From Microbacterium oleivorans (GTDB lineage: Bacteria; Actinomycetota; Actinomycetes; Actinomycetales; Microbacteriaceae), in NCBI RefSeq assembly GCF_001691565.1, contig NZ_MAYO01000003.1, positions 1,883,549 to 1,947,548 on the forward strand: DNA of 64,000 nucleotides. The letters are read 5' to 3'. Below are positions 22,934-31,343 of the stretch, in pieces (the stretch's first letter is position 1; the number at the start of each line of letters is the position of its first letter). The position numbers and the translations under genes were made by a program. The notes under the pieces are model-generated. The model had not been told where the DNA came from. It searched no databases and saw nothing but the letters and a program-made list of their open reading frames with translations.

Positions 22934-24508
22934 TCAGCTCTCGGGATCGTGCGCCCGCTCACGAAGATGGTCGGCGAGCAGCACCGTCAGTTGCGCGCGG
23001 GAGGTGATGCCGAGTTTCCGATAGGCCGAAGACAGCTGCGTCTCCACGGTCCGGATACTCGTGAAGCCGGCTTCGGCGATCTCCCGGCTGGTCGCGCCGC
23101 GGGCTGCTGCGAAAGCTATCTGCCGCTCGCGCGAGGTCAGGGCGGCGAGGAGCGCGTCGGATGACGTGAGCCTCAGAGCCCGGTCGACGAGCAGTCCGAT
23201 GGCGCGGTCCCCGGTCAGCCCCGTCAGCACCCGCGCACGGTCGAGCGCTTTCCGCGCGTCCGTGTACCGTTCTGCACGGGTCAGGGCACGTCCGAGCTCG
23301 AGCAGAGAAAGTGCCAGTTGATCCGGAAAGCCGGCTCCGGCAAGCGCCGCGACCGACTCCTCCAAGATGGCGATGGATGCCGCAGGGTCGTCCGATCCCG
23401 CGATCACCCCCCGGATACGCCCCGCCATCCCGTCCAGGATCGGACGGGCTCCCGCCGACAGCCGCTCCAGGTTGTCGCTGATCCGGGCGGCTTCTCCAGG
23501 CCGGCCGATCGCGATGGCCGCCCGTGCGAGATCGACGTCGATCCACATCCGCCGACCAGGCTCCTCCAGGCCGAGCGACCGGGCGTGCATCTGCGCACGA
23601 GACAGCTGCGAGTACGCTTCCCGCCATTCTTCGCGTCGGGCGGCGCCGAGCCCCGTCAGAGCGCGCCGAGTGAATGCGCCGTGGATCGCGGATCCCTGCA
23701 GCGTCGGCTGGAGGAGGACCTCTTGGAAGGCGACGTCGTCCGCCGCGCGAAGCGCGATGAGCCCCAAGGCTCGCGCAGCCGCCGGCGACACCGGCGTCTC
23801 ACCGCGGTACGAATCGAGCAGTGCCGCCGCAGCAGCCAGCCGCCCGGCGTACGCGTCGACGGTCGCCAGGTGGGTCGCGAAGACGCTCTCGATGAAGGGC
23901 TGCTGATCAGCCCGTGCTTTCCGCTTGAGAAGCCTCAAGGCGGTGCGCGATTCGTCGAGCTGGCCCACCTGGTAGGCCAGGAAACCTCGCTGCGCCAGGG
24001 CACTGTCGACGGACGCGACCAGGTCGATCTCGCGCTCCACCTCCTCCATCTGGGCAAGGAGGTGACCGTCGAGGCCTTCACCGATGTCGACCTTCGCCGC
24101 GAGCAGCACGGCAAGCGCACGATGGCGCGCGATCGGAGCCTCCGCGGGCAAGCCCTCCAGCGCGGCGGTCGCCAGAACCGCTCGTCGTCGGGGCTCTGCG
24201 GTCGCCTCGGAGCGGTAGGTGCGAACGATGCTCGCGATGGGGGCGGCGGCATCCGCGGTCTGACGTTCCACGTCGTCGAGCACGGTGACCGAGAACTCCT
24301 CCCCCAGCGTGGCATCACCTGACATCAAGAGGATGGGCAGGGCGCGGTCGAGGAGCGGGATGGGCATGGCCGGGATGTTCCGCGCGTGGAGGACGTCGAA
24401 GGCTCCGGCATAGTCGGATGCGTGGAACAACGCCTCGGAGCGAGAGACTTCGGATGCGTCGTCTTCCGGTGACGGCCCCGGCGAACGGGGTGCTGCACCT
24501 GCCGTCAT
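22934..24508 (-). CDS. LuxR-family transcriptional regulator with helical-repeat N-terminus
   Basis: 524 aa. The C-terminal HTH (about 455-515) has the LuxR pattern: LTSRERQIAFAAARG, SREIAEAGFTSIRTVETQ, then YRKLGITSRAQL. The first ~440 residues are Ala/Leu/Arg-rich helical repeats like those of LAL/MalT regulators, but no P-loop NTPase is visible. As first gene of the type VII operon and 60 bp from the LysM gene it probably controls secretion gene expression. Confidence 0.85.
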   Translation of the reverse strand: MTAGAAPRSPGPSPEDDASEVSRSEALFHASDYAGAFDVLHARNIPAMPIPLLDRALPILLMSGDATLGEEFSVTVLDDVERQTADAAAPIASIVRTYRSEATAEPRRRAVLATAALEGLPAEAPIARHRALAVLLAAKVDIGEGLDGHLLAQMEEVEREIDLVASVDSALAQRGFLAYQVGQLDESRTALRLLKRKARADQQPFIESVFATHLATVDAYAGRLAAAAALLDSYRGETPVSPAAARALGLIALRAADDVAFQEVLLQPTLQGSAIHGAFTRRALTGLGAARREEWREAYSQLSRAQMHARSLGLEEPGRRMWIDVDLARAAIAIGRPGEAARISDNLERLSAGARPILDGMAGRIRGVIAGSDDPAASIAILEESVAALAGAGFPDQLALSLLELGRALTRAERYTDARKALDRARVLTGLTGDRAIGLLVDRALRLTSSDALLAALTSRERQIAFAAARGATSREIAEAGFTSIRTVETQLSSAYRKLGITSRAQLTVLLADHLRERAHDPES

Positions 24509-24574
24509 GAGAGATCACGTCCTCGTTACGTATGGTCCGCGCGATTCATCGATCGCAAATCGATATGCAATCTA

Positions 24575-25366
24575 TTACTCGCCCGCTCTCACGGGATCCG
24601 CGTCGGGCCGTGCGACGATCAGCGTCTCCCCGTCCTCCGGCACGTGGACAGCCGCGGTGATCCCGTGAGTCGCCGCCGTCGCGCGCACATCGGCGCGGGT
24701 CACGGTGCAGTGATCGAGCGCCTCCATGTGGACGGCGATGACGCGGGCATCGGGCGCGAGATCGTGCACGCGCACGACGTCCTCGGCCCCCATGAGGATC
24801 GGGTCGAGACCGGGCAGCACGGCTTCGCCCGTGTTCAGCACGACGACGTCCGGCCGGTGTGCGGCGAGCGCCGCCTCGACGGCCGGGTGGTAGACGGTGT
24901 CGCCGGCGACGTACAGCGTCGGCTCCGCGGAATGTGCGATGACCACACCCATGACCTCGCCGAGTCGCGGCGCCGCAGCGAGCGTCGCGTCGGAGCCGTG
25001 CTGCCCGCCCGTGCGCGTGAAGGTCACGCCGGCCAGCGTCGTCGGCTCGTCGAGGACAATCACCTGCGTGAAGCCGGCGCCGGCGATCACCGCGGCGTCG
25101 TCGGCGTGCTGGACCAGGACGGGAACCTCACGCGGCAGGAGCGCGGCGGCCGCGGCATCCCAATGGTCGGTGTGCGTGTGCGTCACCACCACGATGTCGG
25201 GGTCCAGCAGGTCCGCGAGCGGGACCACGAGATCGACCAGCGGGTTGCGCCGTGCGCTGGCGAAGCCGGGCTGCGAGCCCTTCGCCCCCAGCATGGGATC
25301 GACGAGCACGCGGATGCCGCCGACCTCGAGCAGCAGAGTGGCGTTGCGGACCTGGGTGATCTTCAC
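24575..25366 (-). CDS. MBL-fold metal-dependent hydrolase
   Basis: 263 aa. The metal-binding motif HTHTDH (about 64-69) is followed by later ligands in VAGDT and by AVHME. N-terminal MKITQVRNATLLLEVGG and LVDPMLG match UlaG-like, RNase Z-related hydrolases. Substrate unknown. It is followed on the same transcript by nothing before the T7SS regulator (66 bp), and is preceded by a small gene at 12 bp. Confidence 0.85.
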   Translation of the reverse strand: MKITQVRNATLLLEVGGIRVLVDPMLGAKGSQPGFASARRNPLVDLVVPLADLLDPDIVVVTHTHTDHWDAAAAALLPREVPVLVQHADDAAVIAGAGFTQVIVLDEPTTLAGVTFTRTGGQHGSDATLAAAPRLGEVMGVVIAHSAEPTLYVAGDTVYHPAVEAALAAHRPDVVVLNTGEAVLPGLDPILMGAEDVVRVHDLAPDARVIAVHMEALDHCTVTRADVRATAATHGITAAVHVPEDGETLIVARPDADPVRAGE

Positions 25367-25378
25367 TTCGGGATCGTC

Positions 25379-25642
25379 TCACGCATCGGCGCCGGCGATC
25401 CGCGTCACGAAGGCCGGGCGGAGCCGGCTGTTGTCGGCGATCCGCTCGGCCGTGAGTCCGGACCGGACGAGTTCCCGGACGATCGGCGTGACGCGAGCCT
25501 CGAGCTCCGAGACGTCGTACGTCTCTCCGCGAGACGCGGGCAGTTCCGCCTCCACCTGACCCAGGAGTGCCTGCTGGTGCGCGGTCAGCCGGTCGGGCTC
25601 GGAGCCGGGGATGCGGATCGTCCAGTCCGGGCCGGTGCTCAT
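25379..25642 (-). CDS. Small conserved-looking protein of unknown function
   Basis: 87 aa from the ATG at 25640-25642, with AGGA about 9 nt upstream. It begins MSTGPDWTIRIPG and is helical, with a C-terminal LTAERIADNSRLRPAFVTRI stretch that could be a short helix-turn-helix. It lies 12 nt before the MBL-fold gene and is probably co-transcribed with it. No family recognised. Confidence 0.6.
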   Translation of the reverse strand: MSTGPDWTIRIPGSEPDRLTAHQQALLGQVEAELPASRGETYDVSELEARVTPIVRELVRSGLTAERIADNSRLRPAFVTRIAGADA

Positions 25643-25689
25643 ACCGCCGCATCCTGACACAGGTCAGACGCGGTCGATAGCCTCGTAGG

Positions 25690-26286
25690 ATGACCCGCAC
25701 GACCGCCGCCTACGCACACCGGGCCGCGGAGTACGTCGGCGTGCTCGGGTCCGTGGGCGCGATGCACCACGCGGATCGCCACCTCATCGAGGCGTGGGGA
25801 GCCGCGGCATCCGGTCGCCTCATCGACGCGGGCTGCGGCCCGGGCCACTGGACGCAGCACCTCGCGGAGCGGGGCGCCGAGATCCGCGGGATCGATCTCG
25901 TGCCGGAGTTCATCGACCACGCGCGTGCGACCCACCCGGGCGTCCGGTTCGATGTCGAGAGCATCGAGGCGATCGACGAGCCGGATGCCGCGATCGGAGG
26001 CATCCTCGCCTGGTTCTCGACGATCCACCACGAGCCCGAGGCGATCGCGGTTCCGCTCACCGAGTTCGCGCGCGTGCTGCGTCCCGGCGGGTCGCTGCTG
26101 CTGGGCTGCTTCGACGCGGACGAGACGGAGGCGTTCGACCACGCCGTCGTGCGTGCCTACCGCTGGAACACCCGCGACCTGCAGCGGCTCCTCGAGTCCG
26201 CGGGCTTCGACGTCGTCGCCGTCCACCGCCGCGCCGAGCGCGGAGCTCGACCTGTCGCAGCGATCATCGCGGAACGGCCGAGCTGA
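25690..26286 (+). CDS. Class I SAM-dependent methyltransferase
   Basis: 198 aa. Motif I LIDAGCGPGHW (about 44-54) followed by an acidic motif II (GIDLVPEFI) binds S-adenosylmethionine. The central FSTIHHEPEA and VLRPGGSLLLGCFDADE segments match the UbiE/Methyltransf_11 group. The substrate cannot be deduced. It is divergent from the small gene/MBL pair and is the last backbone gene before a low-GC accessory pair. Confidence 0.88.
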   Translation: MTRTTAAYAHRAAEYVGVLGSVGAMHHADRHLIEAWGAAASGRLIDAGCGPGHWTQHLAERGAEIRGIDLVPEFIDHARATHPGVRFDVESIEAIDEPDAAIGGILAWFSTIHHEPEAIAVPLTEFARVLRPGGSLLLGCFDADETEAFDHAVVRAYRWNTRDLQRLLESAGFDVVAVHRRAERGARPVAAIIAERPS

Positions 26287-26359
26287 TGCGCACCGGACCG
26301 TAACTGATGAGGCGCGCCAAGATTGCGAGCAGGCGAACAGAGCCTCCTCGCCTAAGACA

Positions 26360-26935
26360 TCAGGGGATTAGTGACCGAAGGTGGTCAAACTTCTGGAGCA
26401 ATCGGGCGAGGCTAGGACTGCGCAACTCCGCCAGGCCGACGTCCATGCGGGCAGTCATGCGAGGTTGATGTGTAGGTTTCACATACTTCTGGGGCAGCAG
26501 GGCGCTAGGAATGGCTGACTTACCCCTTCGATTCGGCTGATATTCGAGTTCTGGATCAAAGCCGAGAGTTTCGGCAGACGCATAGAGCCAGTCCTCGTAG
26601 TCACGTTCCGCGATAGCAATGACCACCGGCACACCGACTTCCTTCTCCGCGCGAGCGAGAAGCTCTGGCCCTTCCTGACAGACCAGCTCGTCGTCTGCGT
26701 CCAGCACAACGATCACACCCACAGCGCCCGGGCGTGCTGCGGTGGCGACATACCCCTCTATCCCGCCTTCGGCAGTGGCGTTCCCCTTGCCATTGAAAGG
26801 AACCGGTTTGCCAATCACATCGACATAATCGTCACCTCGCGCACGGTGAGCCCTTAGCAGCATCGGAACCGCTCGGACATCTCCGGGGCCTTCTACAACT
26901 AGTGCTATGTGCGGTTTCCCCGCTGGCACCGTCAT
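26360..26935 (-). CDS. DUF4276-like TOPRIM-fold protein, partner of the AAA ATPase
   Basis: 191 aa. HIALVVEGPGDV (9-20) gives the TOPRIM-type catalytic Glu (E15), VVLDADDE (76-83) gives the DxD metal site, and AIAERDYEDWL (107-117) matches the E..E-W segment typical of DUF4276. The gene overlaps the AAA ATPase gene by 4 nt (ATGA), so the two are made together. ATPase plus TOPRIM is the architecture of OLD and Gabija GajA nucleases, here split in two proteins. Inferred role: metal-dependent nuclease of a defence module. GC is lower than in flanking genes. Confidence 0.75.
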   Translation of the reverse strand: MTVPAGKPHIALVVEGPGDVRAVPMLLRAHRARGDDYVDVIGKPVPFNGKGNATAEGGIEGYVATAARPGAVGVIVVLDADDELVCQEGPELLARAEKEVGVPVVIAIAERDYEDWLYASAETLGFDPELEYQPNRRGKSAIPSALLPQKYVKPTHQPRMTARMDVGLAELRSPSLARLLQKFDHLRSLIP

Positions 26936-28113
26936 AGCGCCGGGTCCAGGGAATCGGCGCGCAACAACTCGCCCGGCGTCATGAGACCCCGCCGCACCAC
27001 ATCTCGAGTGTGATCTGACACCGGAGCAAGACGAGACTCACCGTTCTCTGTCCAGACGACACGAAGATCCTCAATGGGGAGCGCATTCACGATGTCCGCA
27101 CTGTGAGTCGTGATTAACACCTGAGACACATTCGCCTGCTGCTGCAGGATGTCTACAAGCGTTGTCATGGCTCCAACGTGGATGGCAATCTCGGGCTCCT
27201 CGATGACGATGAGCGACGGCGACGCTGGCTGAAGCATCGCCAGCAAGATGCCGAAACTGCGCAGTGTCCCATCCGACATCTGCTTCGCTAGGAACATCCG
27301 ATCTTTAGACTCAGTCGCTTGGTAGAACGCGAGGGTTTGTCGGTCCGCCAGATTTCTTAGCTCGATCCGAGCAATGCCAGGAACAATCGCGGCGAGCTGG
27401 TCAACGAGTTCGGTCCGGCGGGCCGCAGTGAGGCTCTCGAATACGCTCGTTACGTTCGACCCGTCGGGCTCGAACTGCCTCGTCGAGGATGGCTCCTGAA
27501 GATCAGCAACACTCGAGGGGTTGATCTCAACAGCCTGCAGGCTCTGAAGCACCCTCTGAACGAGGAATGCGGTGAGACTTCCTGTGCTCAGTGCGCTTTG
27601 CCCGGGGGCGACTGGGACCGGTCGCTCCTCCTCCGGGCTATGCACTTCGACCCGAGTCCCGTCGCTCTCGAAGCCCCATTCTTCTCGACCGAAATAGACG
27701 TGAGCGGACTCTCTCTTTACCTCGTACCGCTTGCCCGCCACCGAACCAAGCTTGAGTTCGTAGTGAGACACCTCAGCAGAGCCGAACTGAAATTCAAGCC
27801 GCAAGGAGGGCTCGTATGGCCGGCCCTCGCTGCGGTGACGCAGCTGGTCGTACCCACCTCTGCGCCGCACCGCGTTGGGCAGGCCGTGAGTGGGAATGTC
27901 TCGAAGCAACTTGATTGCGGCCACCGCGTTCGACTTGCCACTGCTGTTCGGACCAACAAGAGCCACGAAGTCACCTAGTTCGATGGTGGCATCCCGATAC
28001 GACAGAAAGTTTCGCAATGTGAGCGACTTGAATTGCAGGTTCTTGAGCGCCAGCGTCTCACCAAGAGTCGTGGCGTCACCGTCGGCGGCGACCTCGTTAG
28101 CGTCCATGGACAT
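26932..28113 (-). CDS. AAA family ATPase (OLD/AAA_21-like)
   Basis: 393 aa. Motifs in order: Walker A GPNSSGKSN (54-62), ABC-type signature MSDGTLRSFGILLAML (about 280), Walker B SLIVIEEPEIAIH (about 302-314) and H-loop THSADIV. The N-terminus FKSLTLRNFLSYRDATIEL is typical of SMC/OLD-like ATPases that lack a long coiled coil. The start may be the ATG at 28113 or the one two codons later. With the overlapping DUF4276 gene it forms a two-gene unit. Weaker G/C bias than neighbours suggests acquisition. Confidence 0.82.
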   Translation of the reverse strand: MSMDANEVAADGDATTLGETLALKNLQFKSLTLRNFLSYRDATIELGDFVALVGPNSSGKSNAVAAIKLLRDIPTHGLPNAVRRRGGYDQLRHRSEGRPYEPSLRLEFQFGSAEVSHYELKLGSVAGKRYEVKRESAHVYFGREEWGFESDGTRVEVHSPEEERPVPVAPGQSALSTGSLTAFLVQRVLQSLQAVEINPSSVADLQEPSSTRQFEPDGSNVTSVFESLTAARRTELVDQLAAIVPGIARIELRNLADRQTLAFYQATESKDRMFLAKQMSDGTLRSFGILLAMLQPASPSLIVIEEPEIAIHVGAMTTLVDILQQQANVSQVLITTHSADIVNALPIEDLRVVWTENGESRLAPVSDHTRDVVRRGLMTPGELLRADSLDPAL

Positions 28114-28266
28114 GCTCGAAGCCTAGCCATCCGTTCGGAGCGTATGCGTCTCCTCGTCTCGTGCCTCCGCTTGTCTCTTTTCGTCGCCTCGGTTTGCACC
28201 GGACGCGGTCCCGCCCCGACACCCGACTACAGTCCTTCAGCGCGCTGAGCGATCCTCACCGACCCA

Positions 28267-28401
28267 TCAGCGCGGCTCCGTCACGCGCACCAACCCGCAG
28301 TTGAGGCAGGACCACGCGACCGTGAACCGCTCGTCGTCGAGGATCTCGAAGCGCAGCGGATCGCCGCAGGTGGGGCACATGACCGCCGGACGCTCGCTCA
28401 C
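28267..28401 (-). CDS. Tiny zinc-ribbon protein (44 aa)
   Basis: GTG at 28399-28401 or internal ATG at residue 8. The sequence has two CxxC knuckles, CPTCGDPLRF and SCLNCGLVRV, spaced as in zinc ribbons. It is divergent from the DeoR gene with 44 bp between starts. Function unknown; the paired Cys motifs make a real gene likely. Confidence 0.6.
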   Translation of the reverse strand: MSERPAVMCPTCGDPLRFEILDDERFTVAWSCLNCGLVRVTEPR

Positions 28402-28445
28402 GACACGAGCCTAAGGTCGCCACGGCACCCGGTTACCCTGATCGC

Positions 28446-29198
28446 ATGCCGCAGTTGCTCAGCGCCGAACGGCGGTCGCTCCTGATCGAGATGCTCGCCG
28501 AGTCCGGCAGCGTCCGACTCGAGCCGGCCGCCGAGGCGTTCGGCGTCTCGGCGATGACCGTCCGCCGCGATCTCGACGACCTCGTCCGCGAGGGGCTCGC
28601 GCGACGGGTCCGGGGCGGGGCGGTCGCCGCCATCGTGCCGCAGGACTTCACCGCCCGCATCGCTGCGCGCGGCGGCGCGAAGGCCGAGATCGCCCGCAAG
28701 GCGCACGACCTGCTCCCCCACGGCGGCGCCGCGGCGATGGATGCCTCCTCCACCGTCGGCGCACTCATCTCGACCCTCGACGACAGCGACGAACTGCTCG
28801 TCGTCACGAACTCGTACGACAACCTCCGCGCAGCCCAGGGCCGACCCGCCGTCGACGCGATCCTCCTCGGCGGCCGCCTCGAACCGCGCACCGGCAGCTT
28901 CGTCGGCGCGCAGGCCTGCGAGAGCGCCGGTCGGTTCCACTACGACCGTTTCTTCACGAGCGCCGCCGCCCTCGACCCGTCATTCGGCACGAGCGAGACG
29001 ACCCTCGAAGAAGCCGAGGTCAAGCGCGTCCTCTCGACGAACGCCGACGAGACCGTCGTGCTCGCAGACTCCTCAAAGCTCGAACGACTCGCCGTCGCGC
29101 GGGCCCTCTCCTGGACCGACGTCGACCTCCTCGTCACCGAGCTCGACCCCGCCGACGAACGGCTCGCGGCCTTCCGGGGGCTGGTCGAGATCCGGTGA
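28446..29198 (+). CDS. DeoR-family transcriptional regulator, likely of rhamnose/lactaldehyde genes
   Basis: 250 aa. An N-terminal winged HTH (about 5-57: ERRSLLIEMLAESG, then FGVSAMTVRRDLDDL) and a C-terminal sugar-phosphate sensing domain (DeoRC: AMDASSTVGALI, VTNSYDNL, DSSKL) are clear. Family members usually repress sugar operons and respond to phosphorylated sugars. It lies 61 bp upstream of the aldolase/dehydrogenase gene, with an 18-bp palindrome between them that is a good operator candidate. Confidence 0.9.
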   Translation: MPQLLSAERRSLLIEMLAESGSVRLEPAAEAFGVSAMTVRRDLDDLVREGLARRVRGGAVAAIVPQDFTARIAARGGAKAEIARKAHDLLPHGGAAAMDASSTVGALISTLDDSDELLVVTNSYDNLRAAQGRPAVDAILLGGRLEPRTGSFVGAQACESAGRFHYDRFFTSAAALDPSFGTSETTLEEAEVKRVLSTNADETVVLADSSKLERLAVARALSWTDVDLLVTELDPADERLAAFRGLVEIR

Positions 29199-29208
29199 GC
29201 CTGTTAGA

Positions 29209-29226
29209 TTGTGAAATGTTTCACAA
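29209..29226. promoter_or_regulatory. Candidate operator: perfect 18-bp palindrome
   Basis: TTGTGAAA-TG-TTTCACAA, a perfect 8-bp inverted repeat with a 2-nt spacer, lies 33 nt upstream of the aldolase/dehydrogenase ATG and just after the DeoR stop. AT-rich inverted repeats of this form are typical of DeoR or LacI operators. Confidence 0.65.
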
Positions 29227-29259
29227 GATCTTCCACTTCTGAGCCTCGCAGGAGAGTCG

Positions 29260-31302
29260 ATGTCCCCCACGCCCACGGCCGCCGCCGAACTCATCGCGCG
29301 AAGCAACCGCCTCGGATCCGACCCCAAGGTCACCAACTACGCGGGAGGCAACACGTCCGCGAAGGGCACCGACACCGACCCCGTCACCGGTGAGCCCGTC
29401 GAGCTCCTCTGGGTCAAGGGCTCCGGCGGCGACCTCGGCACACTGAAGCCCGAGGGCCTCGCCGTCCTCCGCCTCGACCGCATGCGCGCCCTCGTCGACG
29501 TCTACCCGGGCGTCGAGCGCGAGGACGAGATGGTCGCGGCCTTCGACTACTGCCTGCACGGCAAGGGCGGCGCGGCTCCCTCGATCGACACCGCCATGCA
29601 CGGACTGGTGGATGCCGCCCACGTCGACCACCTGCACCCCGACGCCGGTATCGCGATCGCGACCGCCGCCGACGGCGAGAGGCTGACCGCCGAGATCTTC
29701 GGCGACAGGGTCGCCTGGGTCCCGTGGCGCCGGCCCGGCTTCCAGCTCGGCCTCGACATCGCCGCCATCAAGGCCGCGAACCCCGATGCGATCGGCTGCA
29801 TCCTCGGCGGACACGGCATCACCGCGTGGGGCGACACCTCCGAGGAGACCGAGCGCAACAGCCTTTGGATCATCGAGACCGCGCAGGCCTACATCGACAC
29901 CCACGGCGCGGCGCAGCCCTTCGGCGGCATCCGATCCGGCTTCGACGCACTGCCCGAGACCGAGCGCCGCGCGAAGGCCGCCGCCCTCGCACCCACGATC
30001 CGCGGCCTCGCCTCGACCGACAAGCCGATGGTCGGCCACTACACCGACGGCGACGTCGTCCTCGACTTCCTCGCCGCCGAGAAGGCCCCCGCGCTCGCGG
30101 AGCTCGGCACGAGCTGCCCCGATCACTTCCTGCGGACGAAGGTCAAGCCGCTCATCCTCGACCTGCCGGCATCCGCCTCCGTCGAGGACTCCATCGCCCG
30201 GTTCCGCGAACTCCACGAGGCGTACCGCGCCGACTACCAGGCGTACTACGACGCGCACGCGACGGCCGACTCGCCCGCGATCCGCGGCGCCGACCCGCTC
30301 ATCGTCCTCGTCCCGGGCGTCGGCATGTTCAGCTACGGCGCGAACAAGCAGACCGCTCGCGTCGCCGGCGAGTTCTACGTCAACGCGATCAACGTCATGC
30401 GCGGCGCCGAGGCGCTCTCGACCTACTCCCCCATCTCGGACGCCGAGAAGTTCCGCATCGAGTACTGGGCCCTCGAAGAGGCGAAGCTGCAGCGGATGCC
30501 GAAGCCCAAGACCCACCAGGGGCGCATCGCGTTCGTCACGGGCGCGGCATCCGGCATCGGCAAGGCCATCGCCACCCGCCTCGCTGCCGAGGGCGCGTGC
30601 GTCGTCGTCGCCGACCTCGACCTCGAGAAGGCGCGGGCCGCCGCGGCGGAGCTCGGCGGCACGGACATCGCCATCGGCGTCGCCGCCAACGTGGCGGATG
30701 CCGAGGGCGTGCAGGCCGCGCTCGATGCGACCGTCCTGGCCTTCGGCGGAGTCGACCTCGTCGTGAACAACGCCGGACTGTCGCTGTCGAAGCCGCTGCT
30801 GGAGACCACCGAGAAGGACTGGGACCTGCAGCACGACGTCATGGCGAAGGGCTCGTTCCTCGTCGCGAAGGCCGCCGCGAAGGCGCTCATCGAGCAGGGA
30901 ATGGGTGGCGACGTCATCTACATCTCGTCGAAGAACTCCGTCTTCGCGGGCCCGAACAACATCGCGTACTCGGCGACGAAGGCCGATCAGGCCCACCAGG
31001 TGCGCCTGCTGGCCGTCGAGCTCGGCGAGCACGGCGTGCGCGTCAACGGCATCAACCCCGACGGCGTCGTCCGCGGGTCGGGCATCTTCGCCGCGGGCTG
31101 GGGCGCCAACCGCGCTGCCACCTACGGCGTCGAGGAGAAGGACCTCGGCCAGTTCTACGCGAACCGCACGATCCTCAAGCGCGAGGTCGTCCCCGAGAAC
31201 GTCGCCGACGCGGTCTACGTGCTGACCGGCCCCGAACTCTCGCGCACGACGGGACTCCACATCCCCGTCGACTCCGGCGTCGCCGCCGCTTTCCTGCGTT
31301 AA
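29260..31302 (+). CDS. Bifunctional rhamnulose-1-phosphate aldolase / short-chain (lactaldehyde) dehydrogenase
   Basis: 680 aa. Residues 1-~400 form a class II aldolase/adducin-type domain with [27 protein letters not shown] and the zinc-binding HVDHLHPDA. Residues ~420-680 are a short-chain dehydrogenase with [13 protein letters not shown] (423-435), NNAGLS and YSATK near 569. This fusion is known as RhaEW-type: it splits L-rhamnulose-1-P to DHAP and L-lactaldehyde and oxidises the aldehyde to L-lactate. The DeoR gene upstream and an L-lactate-type flavoenzyme downstream support the pathway. Rhamnose isomerase and kinase are not in this window. Confidence 0.88.
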   Translation: MSPTPTAAAELIARSNRLGSDPKVTNYAGGNTSAKGTDTDPVTGEPVELLWVKGSGGDLGTLKPEGLAVLRLDRMRALVDVYPGVEREDEMVAAFDYCLHGKGGAAPSIDTAMHGLVDAAHVDHLHPDAGIAIATAADGERLTAEIFGDRVAWVPWRRPGFQLGLDIAAIKAANPDAIGCILGGHGITAWGDTSEETERNSLWIIETAQAYIDTHGAAQPFGGIRSGFDALPETERRAKAAALAPTIRGLASTDKPMVGHYTDGDVVLDFLAAEKAPALAELGTSCPDHFLRTKVKPLILDLPASASVEDSIARFRELHEAYRADYQAYYDAHATADSPAIRGADPLIVLVPGVGMFSYGANKQTARVAGEFYVNAINVMRGAEALSTYSPISDAEKFRIEYWALEEAKLQRMPKPKTHQGRIAFVTGAASGIGKAIATRLAAEGACVVVADLDLEKARAAAAELGGTDIAIGVAANVADAEGVQAALDATVLAFGGVDLVVNNAGLSLSKPLLETTEKDWDLQHDVMAKGSFLVAKAAAKALIEQGMGGDVIYISSKNSVFAGPNNIAYSATKADQAHQVRLLAVELGEHGVRVNGINPDGVVRGSGIFAAGWGANRAATYGVEEKDLGQFYANRTILKREVVPENVADAVYVLTGPELSRTTGLHIPVDSGVAAAFLR

Positions 31303-31343
31303 TCCCGGCCCGCGTCGGATCACTCCAGAGGAGGATGGTTGCC

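Noticed and set aside
29221..31323. A 700-codon minus-strand open frame
   Set aside because: Antisense shadow of the aldolase/dehydrogenase fusion; no motif and biased composition.
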